From Belliella buryatensis (lineage in GTDB: Bacteria; Bacteroidota; Bacteroidia; Cytophagales; Cyclobacteriaceae): a stretch of 64,000 nt of DNA. The stretch spans positions 1 through 64,000 of the forward strand of contig NZ_FZOK01000008.1 of NCBI RefSeq assembly GCF_900188245.1, written 5' to 3'. The translations under genes were made by a program, and so were the position numbers. This document shows, in pieces, positions 38,661 through 47,865 of this stretch (position 1 is the stretch's first letter; each line of letters starts with the position of its first letter). Below the pieces are notes generated by a model, which saw nothing but the letters and a program-made list of their open reading frames with translations, was not told where the DNA came from and searched no databases.

Positions 38661-41609
38661 ATGTTTATCAATTGCCACTCTTACTACAGCTTCAAATACG
38701 GCACGCTCTCGATCGAAGAACTGGTCTCCGAGGCCAAAAGCAAAAAACTGGATGCGCTGGCCTTGACAGACATCAATTCAGTGGCCGGGGTGTTCCCGTT
38801 TATCCGTGAAGCACAGAAGAATGGCATACATCCTGTAATTGGGATTGACTTCCGCAATGGGGTAAAGCAGCAGTATATAGGACTGGCCAAAAATCAGGAA
38901 GGCTTCTACGAACTCAACCGCCACCTGTCCCATAGACGGACCAAAGGGCTGGAATTTGACACTCAAGCTCCTGCTTTTCAACATAGCTTTGTCGTGTATC
39001 CATTTAGGGAAAATGTATTCTCCCTAAGGGAAAATGAATTTATAGGCATCCACCCTTATCAACTCAATCGCTTGGTCAAGTCTCCTTGGTGCCGCTACAA
39101 GGATAAGCTGGTGCTACTGCAACCCGTCAGCTTCTCTTCTAAGCTAGAGTTCAACGCACACCGCCTGCTCCGTGCGGTAGACAAAAACACCTTGCTCAGC
39201 AAACTTGAACCCGAAGAACAAGGGGATATCAGCGACCAATTTTACTCTTATGCCGATATGGTAGCCCGCTGCGAAGGTCATAGCTATCTCTTGTACAATT
39301 CACAGCGCTTGCTGGAAGCTTGCCAGTTTTCCTTCTACTTCCAGGCAGTCAAAAACAAGCGGGACATCTTAGGCTCAGACTCGGAGGATTTTGATTACCT
39401 GAGACAGGAGACTTTCAAAGGTGCCATCAATCGCTATCCAGATCTCACGCAGAAAATCAGCACACGGCTGGAAAAGGAACTGGAGCTTATCCAGCAAAAG
39501 GGCTTTGTCTCCTACTTTCTGATCAATTATGATATCGTCAGCTTTGCCCAGCAACGGAATTACTACCATGTAGGCCGTGGCAGTGGTGCCAATAGCATCG
39601 TGGCTTACTGCCTGGGCATCACAGACGTGGACCCCATTGAGCTGGATTTGTATTTTGAGCGCTTTATCAACCTGTATCGGGAAAATCCTCCAGACTTCGA
39701 TATCGACTTCAGCTGGACAGACCGGGATGAAGTAACGAAGTACATTTTTGAAAAATACAACAAGGAAGGGCAAGAGCATGTGGCCCTGCTAGGCTCTTAC
39801 AGTACCTTCCAGGCCAATTCTATGTTGCGGGAACTGGGAAAAGTATTTGGCTTACCCAAAACTGAGATCGAATCGCTGATCTACCATGCCGACAAGCCTA
39901 ATCATATTCCCGACCAATACGGGAAGCTGATTCTGAAGTACAGCCAGGTACTGCACGGGATGCCCTCACACCTGACCATTCATGCCTGTGGGATATTGAT
40001 TTCGCATAAGCCCATACATTACTACACTGCAACTGAAATGCCCCCGAAGGGATTTCCACTAGCACATATTGATATGCATACGGCGGAGGATATCGGGCTA
40101 CATAAGTTTGACATCTTATCCCAGCGTGGACTTGGACACATCAAAAGTAGTCTGGAGATTATCTATCAAAACCAAGGTGTAGAGGTGGATATACGGGAAG
40201 TGAAAAAATTCAAAAAAGACCCAAAAATCAAAGAACTACTAAGGACAGGGCACACCATCGGGGCATTTTATGTAGAATCTCCGGCCATGCGTATGCTACT
40301 GGCCAAGATGAAGGCTAGTGAGTATCTTGAGCTTGTTGCTGCCAGCTCGATCATCCGTCCTGGCGTGGCTCGATCAGGAATGATGCGGGAATACATCCTG
40401 AGGCATGTGAATAAAGAGCGTCGCAAGCAGGCCCATCCTGTGATGATGGAGATCATGCCCGAGACCTATGGCATCATGGTCTATCAGGAGGACGTGATCA
40501 AGGTGGCGCATTACTTTGCCCAACTCAGCCTATCGGAAGCGGATATTCTGCGACGGGGCATGAGCGGGAAGTCAAGGTCAAAGGATGAATTCCAGCGGGT
40601 AAAAGATCAGTTTTTTCTGAATTGTGAAAAATTGGGAAGAGACCCGAAAATCACCAAAGAAGTCTGGCATCAGATTGAGAGTTTTGCGGGCTATTCTTTT
40701 GCCAAGGGACATTCTGCATCCTTTGCAGTGGAGAGTTATCAGAGTCTGTACCTGAAAGCCTATTTTCCGCTGGAGTTTATGGTGGGGGTGATCAATAACT
40801 TCGGGGGATTTTACCATACGGAATTCTACATCCACGAACTCCGCATGAACGGAGCAGATATACAGGCTCCGCACATTAACGAGAGCGATCATCTGACCAA
40901 TATCAAGTGGAAGACTGTATACCTTGGTTTTATCCACTTGAAGTATTTGGAAAAAGCCAGCATTGAAAAAATACTCAGCGAGAGGAGAGCTAATGGTTTG
41001 TTTGTAGGCTTGTCAGACTTTATCGCTAGGGTAGACATCAGCTTGGAGCAAGTCCTGATTCTGATCCGTATTGGTTGTTTTCGCTTTACGGGCAAGAGCA
41101 AGCAGGAATTGCTTTGGGAGGCACACTTTATCCTGAACAAGCGTAAGACGGTGACTACGGGCAGTGAGCTCTTTCGGCAGACTGGGTTCCGGGAATTGCA
41201 GGTACCTAAGCTTGAGGCGGCTGATCTGAGGCAAGAGATCGTAGATCAGATCGATATCCTGGAGTTTCCTTTGGACTCTCCTTTTCATCTGGTCAAGGAT
41301 CAGACGGCACCTAGCATCAAGGCAAGAGATTTGAAGCAGTACTTGGGCAAACAAGTACAGATTATCGGTTATCTCGTCACGATCAAATACACCCGTACGG
41401 TGAAGGGTGATGTGATGAACTTCGGCACATTTGTCGACCGGGAGGGGGACTGGATAGACACCGTACATTTTCCTCCTGTGGTCAAAAAACACCCCTTTAA
41501 GGGTCGTGGTATCTACCTGATCCGAGGCAAGGTCACGCAGGAATTTGATTTCTATAGTATCGAAGTAACGAGCTGCGAACGAATGGCATATTGGAATGCG
41601 GGTGATTGA
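38661..41609 (+). CDS. dnaE2: DNA polymerase III alpha subunit, short error-prone type (DnaE2/ImuC-like)
   Basis: This C-family polymerase is likely for mutagenic lesion bypass with DinB. An N-terminal PHP domain (FINCHSYYSFKYGTLSIEEL) leads into the palm with VGRGSGANSIVAYCLGITD and catalytic DFDIDFSW (about 345-352). Thumb and fingers follow, then an OB fold (VQIIGYLVTIKYTRTVKGD). At 982 residues it is shorter than replicative DnaE. I start it at 38661, where the conserved PHP sequence begins; an in-frame ATG at 38547 lies inside the regulatory repeats. Its base composition is visibly richer in G+C than its neighbours. Confidence 0.92.
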   Translation: MFINCHSYYSFKYGTLSIEELVSEAKSKKLDALALTDINSVAGVFPFIREAQKNGIHPVIGIDFRNGVKQQYIGLAKNQEGFYELNRHLSHRRTKGLEFDTQAPAFQHSFVVYPFRENVFSLRENEFIGIHPYQLNRLVKSPWCRYKDKLVLLQPVSFSSKLEFNAHRLLRAVDKNTLLSKLEPEEQGDISDQFYSYADMVARCEGHSYLLYNSQRLLEACQFSFYFQAVKNKRDILGSDSEDFDYLRQETFKGAINRYPDLTQKISTRLEKELELIQQKGFVSYFLINYDIVSFAQQRNYYHVGRGSGANSIVAYCLGITDVDPIELDLYFERFINLYRENPPDFDIDFSWTDRDEVTKYIFEKYNKEGQEHVALLGSYSTFQANSMLRELGKVFGLPKTEIESLIYHADKPNHIPDQYGKLILKYSQVLHGMPSHLTIHACGILISHKPIHYYTATEMPPKGFPLAHIDMHTAEDIGLHKFDILSQRGLGHIKSSLEIIYQNQGVEVDIREVKKFKKDPKIKELLRTGHTIGAFYVESPAMRMLLAKMKASEYLELVAASSIIRPGVARSGMMREYILRHVNKERRKQAHPVMMEIMPETYGIMVYQEDVIKVAHYFAQLSLSEADILRRGMSGKSRSKDEFQRVKDQFFLNCEKLGRDPKITKEVWHQIESFAGYSFAKGHSASFAVESYQSLYLKAYFPLEFMVGVINNFGGFYHTEFYIHELRMNGADIQAPHINESDHLTNIKWKTVYLGFIHLKYLEKASIEKILSERRANGLFVGLSDFIARVDISLEQVLILIRIGCFRFTGKSKQELLWEAHFILNKRKTVTTGSELFRQTGFRELQVPKLEAADLRQEIVDQIDILEFPLDSPFHLVKDQTAPSIKARDLKQYLGKQVQIIGYLVTIKYTRTVKGDVMNFGTFVDREGDWIDTVHFPPVVKKHPFKGRGIYLIRGKVTQEFDFYSIEVTSCERMAYWNAGD

Positions 41610-41659
41610 AGCGTGATGGATATGGTTCCATTCGCAGCTTAGTCTTGAACCACTTGGGG

Positions 41660-41981
41660 TTATTTTGTTTTTTTGATATTGGAAGGATCTCTGCTGGTAT
41701 GAAAAATATCAAGCACATATACAGCTTCGGATGCAACTTCATAAATAATTTTATAACTCCAGACCACCTTATATCTAAAATCGCCCTCTACACTTAAAAG
41801 GTTTTGCTCCTTTTCAAATTTCTCCGGAAAATCAACAATTTTTTTAGTCTGAAAAATTAATTCATCTCTTACTTTTATCGCTACATCTATGGATTCTTTG
41901 TGCTTTAATATAGTTATAAATCTGTTTCAAAGCTTCTTTGGCTTCATCACCCCAAATAACTTTCAACTTTCTTTTCACCAT
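41660..41981 (-). pseudogene. Frameshifted RelE/ParE-family toxin
   Basis: The minus strand encodes a ParE-like toxin in two frames. The first part reads MVKRKLKVIWGDEAKEALKQ then IYNYIK. A net +1 frameshift near 41899-41906 follows, and the second part gives KESIDVAIKVRDELIF and, at the end, RYKVVWSYKIIYEV and VLDIFHTSRDP, the ParE C-terminal core. Removing one base restores YIKHKESIDVA. The start overlaps the antitoxin stop by 7 bases, the normal arrangement of such pairs. The gene is therefore intact in outline but disabled. Confidence 0.75.
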
Positions 41982-42211
41982 TTTTCGATTTCCTTTTCAA
42001 GATCCTCTTGTGAGGTGAGATGTCCTGATTGGATACTTTTCTTAGCGGTAGTAATTCTTCTTTTTAACTGCCCTTCACTCAGAGGTTCTCCTGCTAGGGT
42101 AAAATCCTCTCGGACATACTCTTTTGCAACAGCATAAAGTAAGCTCAAAAGTCTATCATCACTTTATTCTATAAGTTGGAAAAGTTCCTCTTTGATTTTT
42201 GGTGTACCCAT
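41975..42211 (-). pseudogene. Antitoxin gene with premature stop codon
   Basis: A 79-codon frame starts MGTPKIKEELFQLIE, meets TAA at codon 16 (42164-42166), then continues in frame as SDDRLLSLLYAVAKEYV and ends SGHLTSQEDLEKEIEKW. Size, acidic helical character and overlap with the ParE-like gene mark it as the antitoxin. One base change (for example from CAA or GAA) explains the stop. A later in-frame GTG or TTG could give a truncated protein, but both partners are damaged. Confidence 0.7.
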
Positions 42212-42400
42212 GGTTACAATTTTTATCTAAAATAACGATTATCCAACAAAATCGAACATGATACTTATTGATTTTTAAATTGCCAGATATGCAGTAAGTA
42301 TAAATACAACTTTTATTTGAGCATTATATTATTGACATTAGAAGTAGGGACTGAGAATTAGAGTCTTTTATTTCTGTTTCAAAACAAGTAAATTTACTCC

Positions 42401-43009
42401 ATGGGAAAGGATGATTTAAAAAGCCGAGTAGAAGAGCCACCATCATTATATGGCCACTACACCTATGCGGATTACCTGACTTGGAAGATGGATGAGATGG
42501 TCGAGTTGATCAAAGGTAAGATTTTCAAACAGGCGGCAGCTCCAAGGGTAAATCACCAAAGGTTATCCCTAAAAATATCCACTGAGCTTTACAGTATTTT
42601 AAAGGGCAAAAAATGTGAGGTTTTTGCAGCTCCTTTCGATGTAAGGCTCCCTGTGAAGTCAAAAAAACACGAGGACATTGATACGGTTGTTCAGCCAGAT
42701 ATCTGCGTGGTATGTGATCCAGATAAATTAGATGAACTTGGGTGTGTGGGGGCACCGGATTTGATTGTAGAAATCCTATCTCCAGGAAATAACCGAAAAG
42801 AATTGCAAAATAAGTATGAAGTCTATGAAGAGTCGGGTGTGAAAGAGTATTGGGTGATTCACCCCAATGAATGTACGCTCTTGATTTACAATTTGATCAA
42901 TGGTAAATATCAAGCTTCAAAGCTTTTTACCCATGGAGATGTGGTGAAATCTGACGCAGTTGAAGGATTTCAGCTAGATTTATCTGAAATTTTTGAAAAT
43001 ATCCAATGA
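42401..43009 (+). CDS. Uma2-family (DUF820) PD-(D/E)XK nuclease-fold protein
   Basis: The 202-residue protein is of a family common in cyanobacteria and Bacteroidota, with predicted endonuclease fold but no settled function. Core motifs: MVELIKGKIFKQAAAP (helix and first strand), VVQPDICVVCD (catalytic Asp), GAPDLIVEILSPG (catalytic Glu and following strand) and KYEVYEESGVKEYWVI with the conserved Lys/Tyr. All expected acidic positions are present, so it may be active. The gene stands alone next to a broken toxin-antitoxin pair, in a region that looks prone to gene gain and loss. Confidence 0.88.
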   Translation: MGKDDLKSRVEEPPSLYGHYTYADYLTWKMDEMVELIKGKIFKQAAAPRVNHQRLSLKISTELYSILKGKKCEVFAAPFDVRLPVKSKKHEDIDTVVQPDICVVCDPDKLDELGCVGAPDLIVEILSPGNNRKELQNKYEVYEESGVKEYWVIHPNECTLLIYNLINGKYQASKLFTHGDVVKSDAVEGFQLDLSEIFENIQ

Positions 43010-43053
43010 CATCCTGTCCCTTATTGGTAGGATAGAATTTGCAAAAATTTTGT

Positions 43054-44385
43054 TTACTCCACCAAATTTTTATAAATCTTCCCATCCTTCATAATCACCA
43101 CAAACTTTTCGGCAGGATTGGCAATCAATGAAAGGTCAGCCAAAGGATCACCATCCACCAAAATCAAATCTGCTAAGGCTCCTTCTTCCACCACGCCCAA
43201 TCTCCCAGGATAGGGGCTTCTCAGCCCCGAAAGCTGCAACAACTCTGCATTGTCAGCTGTGACCATCTTGAGAATCTCGGCATTACTGAACCACTGCTGA
43301 AGGCGTAGGATATAGGAGTTCTGCTGTTCGTTCAGCTCTGGTTCGAACAAAAAATCTGTTCCCCAAGCGATCTTCAACTTCATCTTTTTGGCCATAGGCC
43401 AAAGTTGCGCTTGTCCTTCAATCACAGGCTTACGCTTTTCTACTCTTTGTGGATCCATATCAGGAGTGCTCTCCACAAGGTTTTGTGTACTCAACCAGAC
43501 ACCTTTCCTTTTCATTAGGCGAAGCGTCTTTTGATCGAGCATTTGCCCATGTTCTACACACTTTACTCCCGCCTTGATGGCTCGCTGTACGGCTCTTGGG
43601 GTATACGCATGCACCATCACATAAGTACCCCAGTCGTCTGCAGCTTCCACTGCTGCCTGCATTTCATCAAAAGTATATTGGGTCACATCCACAGGATCGT
43701 AGGCAGATGAAGTTCCTCCACCTGCCATTAATTTGATCTGACTGGCACCAAAGCGCAAGTTTTCTCTTACAGCAGTCAATACCTCGTCTCTCCCATCAGC
43801 AATAAAAGTAGCATTAAACCTTTCAGCTCGAGAAGGTTCTCCAAAAAATCTTCTTGACTTTTCATCTGGTGCTCTAAAATCTCCATGACCTGCAGTTTGG
43901 GAAATTGTAGCTCCGGATGGCCAAATTCTAGGACCTTTTAATTTACCTGCATCTATCCCCATTTTCAAAGGAAAGATAGGACCGCCCGCATCCCTTACAG
44001 AGGTAAAGCCCCGCATCAGCATCCTTTCCGCATTACCACCTACCTTTTCCATAATCACTCCCTCAGAAAGCATGGGCGACATCATTTCCCGCATGGTCAG
44101 TGCTCCAAAAGTCAAGTGTACATGGACATCAATGAGTCCAGGTATTAGCGTTTTCCCAGTTCCATTTATTCTAAGAGCACCATCTGAAGTCATGGAAATT
44201 TGGCCTATAGATTTGATTTTACCCCCCTCTACCAAAACTGTTCTTGGTTCTGTCAAGGACATAGTTTTTGCATCAAATATCCTTACATTTTCAAAGATCA
44301 CGCTATTATTATCAAAAGCCTGAGCAAAGGCAAATGCTGGTATCAACAATGCTTGAAAGAGAAATAAACAAAAGTATTTTGACAT
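43054..44385 (-). CDS. Secreted amidohydrolase (imidazolonepropionase/Xaa-Pro dipeptidase-like)
   Basis: This metal-dependent hydrolase is exported by a signal peptide (FCLFLFQALLIPAFAFA). Metal ligands are His88 and His90 in DVHVH. A probable carbamylated Lys lies in QIKLMAGGG, further His in MVHAY and CVEHG, and the catalytic Asp in WGTDF. The C-terminal GALADLILVDGDPLADL closes the composite beta domain. Members of this extracytoplasmic branch act on dipeptides or cyclic amides; the substrate here is unknown. A periplasmic peptidase role would fit the M3 peptidase 4 kb away. Confidence 0.9.
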   Translation of the reverse strand: MSKYFCLFLFQALLIPAFAFAQAFDNNSVIFENVRIFDAKTMSLTEPRTVLVEGGKIKSIGQISMTSDGALRINGTGKTLIPGLIDVHVHLTFGALTMREMMSPMLSEGVIMEKVGGNAERMLMRGFTSVRDAGGPIFPLKMGIDAGKLKGPRIWPSGATISQTAGHGDFRAPDEKSRRFFGEPSRAERFNATFIADGRDEVLTAVRENLRFGASQIKLMAGGGTSSAYDPVDVTQYTFDEMQAAVEAADDWGTYVMVHAYTPRAVQRAIKAGVKCVEHGQMLDQKTLRLMKRKGVWLSTQNLVESTPDMDPQRVEKRKPVIEGQAQLWPMAKKMKLKIAWGTDFLFEPELNEQQNSYILRLQQWFSNAEILKMVTADNAELLQLSGLRSPYPGRLGVVEEGALADLILVDGDPLADLSLIANPAEKFVVIMKDGKIYKNLVE

Positions 44386-44504
44386 GTTCTGTTTGTTTTA
44401 CTTGTACAAAAACTAAATATAAGATTTTTGAATAATAGCTGCATTCACTTTTGAATAAATCTCAATCTAAAAAATTTTGGTAGGTAGATGGGCTATTTTC
44501 TATA

Positions 44505-44524
44505 TTTCACCCAAACGGGTGAAA
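44505..44524 (+). promoter_or_regulatory. Perfect inverted repeat upstream of the unknown lipoprotein gene
   Basis: TTTCACCC-AAAC-GGGTGAAA has 8-bp perfect arms and lies 53 bases before the start at 44577. It is either an operator near the promoter or a 5' untranslated hairpin; no T run follows, so it is not a terminator. Confidence 0.5.
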
Positions 44525-44576
44525 GCTAAACATCCAACTATTCTCAAATTTATACAGAACCAAATCCTTAAACATT

Positions 44577-45173
44577 ATGAGAAATTTAAATTTAAAGTCT
44601 AGCATTGGGACATTATTGCTTACTATGTCCATCATCCTAATGACAAACTGCACTATGGAAGGCATAGAGCCATATGACAACAAACTCCCTGAAATCGAAG
44701 AATTAAGCTCCACCGTCACTGGACAAGAGAACCTGAGGAGATCAGATCAAAATCAACTCCTAGCAGAAATGCGCCGACTTACCGCAAAATATCAAAGACT
44801 TGAAGTCGCAGAAGCTGCCGGCTATACTTTAGATAGAGAACACTGTGTATCTCATCCTGAGTTAGGAGGAATGGGACATCATGCCCCAAATTTTGGACTA
44901 GTAGATGGTGAGTATGATATTTTCACACCTGAAGTGATGGTGTATGAGCCCATGGATAATGGAAAAATGAAACTAGTAGCTATAGAGTATGTCATCATGG
45001 CTGATTTTTGGGAGGGTGAAACTCCTCCTATGTTTGGAGAAGTAGAATTTGATTTTGTGCCTGCCAATCCTATGGGTTTACCCTTTGATAACTTCCAGCT
45101 GCATGTTTGGATTTGGAAACATAACCCAAGTGGAATGTATGCTCCCTTCAATCCAACCGTCAATTGTCAATAA
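44577..45173 (+). CDS. Lipoprotein of unknown function with His/Cys-rich conserved core
   Basis: The 198-residue product has lipobox MTNC (Cys25), predicting membrane anchoring. I do not recognise a named family. The mature domain has features that look conserved rather than random: GGMGHHAPN (paired histidines), PEVMVYEP, VAIEYVIMADFWEG and a C-terminal LHVWIWKHNPSGMYAPFN ending in NCQ. Cys/His placement could bind a metal; that is inference. It has its own upstream inverted repeat and a strong terminator, so it is probably a single-gene unit. Confidence 0.8.
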   Translation: MRNLNLKSSIGTLLLTMSIILMTNCTMEGIEPYDNKLPEIEELSSTVTGQENLRRSDQNQLLAEMRRLTAKYQRLEVAEAAGYTLDREHCVSHPELGGMGHHAPNFGLVDGEYDIFTPEVMVYEPMDNGKMKLVAIEYVIMADFWEGETPPMFGEVEFDFVPANPMGLPFDNFQLHVWIWKHNPSGMYAPFNPTVNCQ

Positions 45174-45183
45174 AATTATTAAT

Positions 45184-45212
45184 GGAGACTCGGCATGCTG
45201 CCGCGTCTCCTT
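45184..45212 (+). terminator. Terminator after the unknown lipoprotein gene
   Basis: GGAGAC-T-CGGCA and TGCCG-C-GTCTCC make an 11-pair, GC-rich stem with one internal mismatch, followed by a short T-rich stretch. Confidence 0.75.
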
Positions 45213-45520
45213 ATTCTTTGAATAATTAAAGATGCTTTTATTCCTTTACATAAGATAAACTATTTATTATCAACTCTATAAATACAAAAACTTAAATAAA
45301 AATTTTCATTTTCATCTACCTTTTAATCAATTTTAAATACATACAAACGCTTCTCATTCTTTTTATTCATATTTTTCAGTATTTAATTTTGTTATTCATC
45401 ATTTAATTTATAATTTTCAACACTTTCGAGTAAGATTTGCCAACAATAAGTAATAAAATAATGCTAAAATCTAACTCGAGCTTAGAGGCAAAATATCACC
45501 CGCTGAAAACCCAAAAAGTT
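45213..45520. other. AT-rich intergenic region without evident gene
   Basis: About 300 bases, very AT-rich. An in-frame extension of the downstream gene reaches back to 45437, but it lacks family-like sequence. A near-match TAAGATTTG (45431-45439) has one base too many between TA and TTTG for a clean -7 element. Confidence 0.4.
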
Positions 45521-46138
45521 ATGAATTTAGGAATTATAGGAGGAACTAAACTGGCATGTACATTAGGTAATAAATACCTATCGACAGGAGCCAAGGTGGT
45601 CTTCGGGGTCCGACAAGGATTCGAGGCCAAGGATGTGGAATGGAAAATCCTAAATATGTACTTAGACAAGGTCTTTGGATACAAAGAAGCTATTGTGCAG
45701 TCAGATATTATTTTGATTTGTTGTGACAATGAAAATCTAGTAAGTGTTTGTGAAGTTTTGAAAAAAACGGATCTTAAAGATAAAATCCTGATAGATTGCA
45801 CCAATAGTGCCTATAACAAATACTTTTACTGCAATACGGCTTTCATACAAGAAAGTATAGGTGACCAACCTCCTATTTTCAAAGCATTCAATAATCTAGG
45901 TTTAGACTATCCTAAATCAGACCCAATGGGAATGATTAAAGAAACCTATTACTGTGGAGAAGAAGGAATTGATAAATGTAAAGTTAAAAAGCTAATTGAA
46001 TTAATAGGCTATAGAGCTATAGATGCAGGAAAAACAGAAAGCGCGCTCCTCCTAGAAGCATTCTATCACCTCAGAAAAGAAATTGCCTTCAACAAAAGAG
46101 AACAAACCGACTACCATTTCAAACTTATATCAGTTTAG
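45521..46138 (+). CDS. NAD(P)-binding Rossmann protein, F420-dependent NADP oxidoreductase-like
   Basis: The roughly 205-residue protein starts with a Rossmann strand MNLGIIGGTKLACTLGNKYL, then VVFGVRQG, ILICCDNENL and ILIDCTNSAY, the pattern of small reductases that bind NADP with a short C-terminal part. The glycine loop GGTKLA departs from the usual GxGxxG. I placed the start at 45521 because the fold begins there; ATGs at 45437 and 45461 would add up to 28 residues. The middle FKAFNNLGLDYPK resembles the family's substrate region. Function unknown. Confidence 0.7.
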   Translation: MNLGIIGGTKLACTLGNKYLSTGAKVVFGVRQGFEAKDVEWKILNMYLDKVFGYKEAIVQSDIILICCDNENLVSVCEVLKKTDLKDKILIDCTNSAYNKYFYCNTAFIQESIGDQPPIFKAFNNLGLDYPKSDPMGMIKETYYCGEEGIDKCKVKKLIELIGYRAIDAGKTESALLLEAFYHLRKEIAFNKREQTDYHFKLISV

Positions 46139-46160
46139 ATTTAGGATTTAAAATTTATTT

Positions 46161-46190
46161 AAAGGCCGAAGCAAGATTGTTTCGGCCTTT
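46161..46190 (+). terminator. Bidirectional terminator between convergent genes
   Basis: AAAGGCCGAA and TTCGGCCTTT form a 10-bp perfect stem with T run on one side and A run on the other. It ends the Rossmann-protein gene and the globin/phosphodiesterase operon. Confidence 0.9.
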
Positions 46191-46193
46191 TTA

Positions 46194-46598
46194 TTAGTTA
46201 AGTTTTCTATTCTCCATGATTCTAAAAAAAAGAATATGAGCCATTCGCTCTGCGTGAACTTTTGCATACTCCGCCGCCTCCCCTTCAAAATATTCCTCCA
46301 CAGTTTCAAACCAAAGACCCAACCAGCTTAAAAAGTGTTGCTCTTCTAGCTGATGATTGACTTGTCTGTCCACTTCTTTATGCACTGGAACAGGGCTGAA
46401 TTTACCCGCACCTGGACCAGTCTGCAACAAGATCATTTCCCAAAAATCAGTGAGTCGTTCTAAGTGCTCCTCCCAATCTTCCACAACCCCATTGAAAATA
46501 GGACCTAAGTCTGCGTGGTACCTAACTTTCGAATAAAAATTTCTAACCAATACGGAAACTTCCTCCCTACTCTTAATCTCTTTCTTTTCACTTATCAT
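46194..46598 (-). CDS. Group III truncated haemoglobin-like protein
   Basis: The 134-residue small globin has the pattern FYSKVRYHADLGPIFN, then WEEHLERLTDFWEMIL and HFLSWLGLWFETVEEYFEG, characteristic of group III. Such globins bind oxygen or nitric oxide and may act in redox defence. The haem-proximal histidine is one of His73, His82 or His88; I cannot fix which without an alignment. It overlaps the upstream phosphodiesterase gene by 11 bases and shares its transcript. Confidence 0.85.
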   Translation of the reverse strand: MISEKKEIKSREEVSVLVRNFYSKVRYHADLGPIFNGVVEDWEEHLERLTDFWEMILLQTGPGAGKFSPVPVHKEVDRQVNHQLEEQHFLSWLGLWFETVEEYFEGEAAEYAKVHAERMAHILFFRIMENRKLN

Positions 46599-47850
46599 CT
46601 TTCAGTATTTTTTGTAAAACATCTAGACTCCCATCGATCCCATCAGGAATAGACAACCCCAAAATTGCTGCTACTAAAGGATAAACATGAATATTCTGAA
46701 ATGGCTCGATTACCAAACCTGTTTTGATCCTTGGACCACGAGCATAGAAAATAGCTCCCATTTCTTTGTATTCGGGACTGAAGCCATGCTCCCCAAATAC
46801 ATCCGTCTTCAGAAGCCCCGATCTATTTTGATATTTGACCATGTCAGGCGTGGTGGCAAGATAGAATCCCAAATCTGGCATGATCAGGATATCTCCAAGA
46901 CGGTCTGCATATGTGCTGATATTTTTGTAGTACTTTTTATCCTGAACTAGCGCCAACTGAAAAGGACCATCTCTTTGAGATAGCTTGATCATCACTTCTT
47001 TCCTTTCAAGGGGATTTTCTAGGTAAACATGAGCCATAGCACCATTATTGACTACCATTGCCGCGATACCTTCTGTGATCAAGTCCAAATTAATGAGATT
47101 TTGCTTTGGCACATTGACCATACCATGATCTGAAACGATAAACACATTGATATCCAAATCAAAACTTTTTAAACCCTCAAAAAGTGCCCCAAGTTCTCTA
47201 TCTAATTTTTCTATTTTCTGAGCAAGTTGCTGATCATTGTCAGGCCCATAGGCATGGCCAACATCATCCATATCTGAAAAGTACAAGGTTATCATCCTTG
47301 GTCGGTCTTCTTCTGGCAATTCGAGCCATTCAAATACCTTCGTGACTCTAGTCAAGTTAGTGACTGCTGCATCATAATTGTGATAGTAGCTTGGTCTGAT
47401 TCCTTGGACATCAGCCTCAGAGCCTACAAAAAAATAACTAGCAGCTTTCATTCCATGCTGCTCGGCCAAAACCCACAAAGGTGTACCGCTATACCAGTAG
47501 CCGTCCTCTACTATGCTTCTATCCCTAATATTGTAGACTTTATCTTTTTTGGAATCATAGAAGGCATTATTGACCAACCCATGATTTTCAGGCTTCATCC
47601 CAGTTGCAATACTATAGTGATTAGGAAAAGTCTTTGTAGGAAATGAAGGAATCATCGCTTCTGCAGCTGTCCCTTCTTTGATAAATCTCAAAAGATTCTC
47701 TGGCTTAAATCTCTCTGTGTAATCATATCTGTAACCATCTAAAGAAATCAAGATCACATATTGCTCACGCTCTTGTCCTAAGGAAATCGAGTGGACAAAA
47801 AGCCATAAAAAGAGACACCAAACACACCTTAATTTTATCATGATTGACAT
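46588..47850 (-). CDS. Ectonucleotide pyrophosphatase/phosphodiesterase family protein (alkaline phosphatase superfamily)
   Basis: This exported hydrolase of phosphodiester or pyrophosphate bonds has a signal peptide (CVWCLFLWLFVHSISLG). Metal ligand Asp38 lies in SLDGYRYDY. The nucleophile Thr74 lies in SFPTKTFPNHYS, the NPP signature. Further metal ligands lie in SDMDDVGHAYGP and VSDHGM. The 420-residue length is that of a bacterial NPP. Met4 (47841) is an equally good start. It is first in the operon with the globin. A clear promoter lies 16 bases upstream. Confidence 0.93.
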   Translation of the reverse strand: MSIMIKLRCVWCLFLWLFVHSISLGQEREQYVILISLDGYRYDYTERFKPENLLRFIKEGTAAEAMIPSFPTKTFPNHYSIATGMKPENHGLVNNAFYDSKKDKVYNIRDRSIVEDGYWYSGTPLWVLAEQHGMKAASYFFVGSEADVQGIRPSYYHNYDAAVTNLTRVTKVFEWLELPEEDRPRMITLYFSDMDDVGHAYGPDNDQQLAQKIEKLDRELGALFEGLKSFDLDINVFIVSDHGMVNVPKQNLINLDLITEGIAAMVVNNGAMAHVYLENPLERKEVMIKLSQRDGPFQLALVQDKKYYKNISTYADRLGDILIMPDLGFYLATTPDMVKYQNRSGLLKTDVFGEHGFSPEYKEMGAIFYARGPRIKTGLVIEPFQNIHVYPLVAAILGLSIPDGIDGSLDVLQKILKDDK

Positions 47851-47865
47851 TTTTCTTTAATGGAT

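Noticed and set aside
41013-41492. Long open frame antisense to dnaE2
   Set aside because: It is a shadow of a G+C-richer coding sequence, with no recognisable domain; other antisense frames in dnaE2 behave alike.
41533-41742. Minus-strand open frame between dnaE2 and the toxin pseudogene
   Set aside because: It runs in a different frame over the toxin's C-terminal coding region; the ParE-like frame carries the recognisable motifs.
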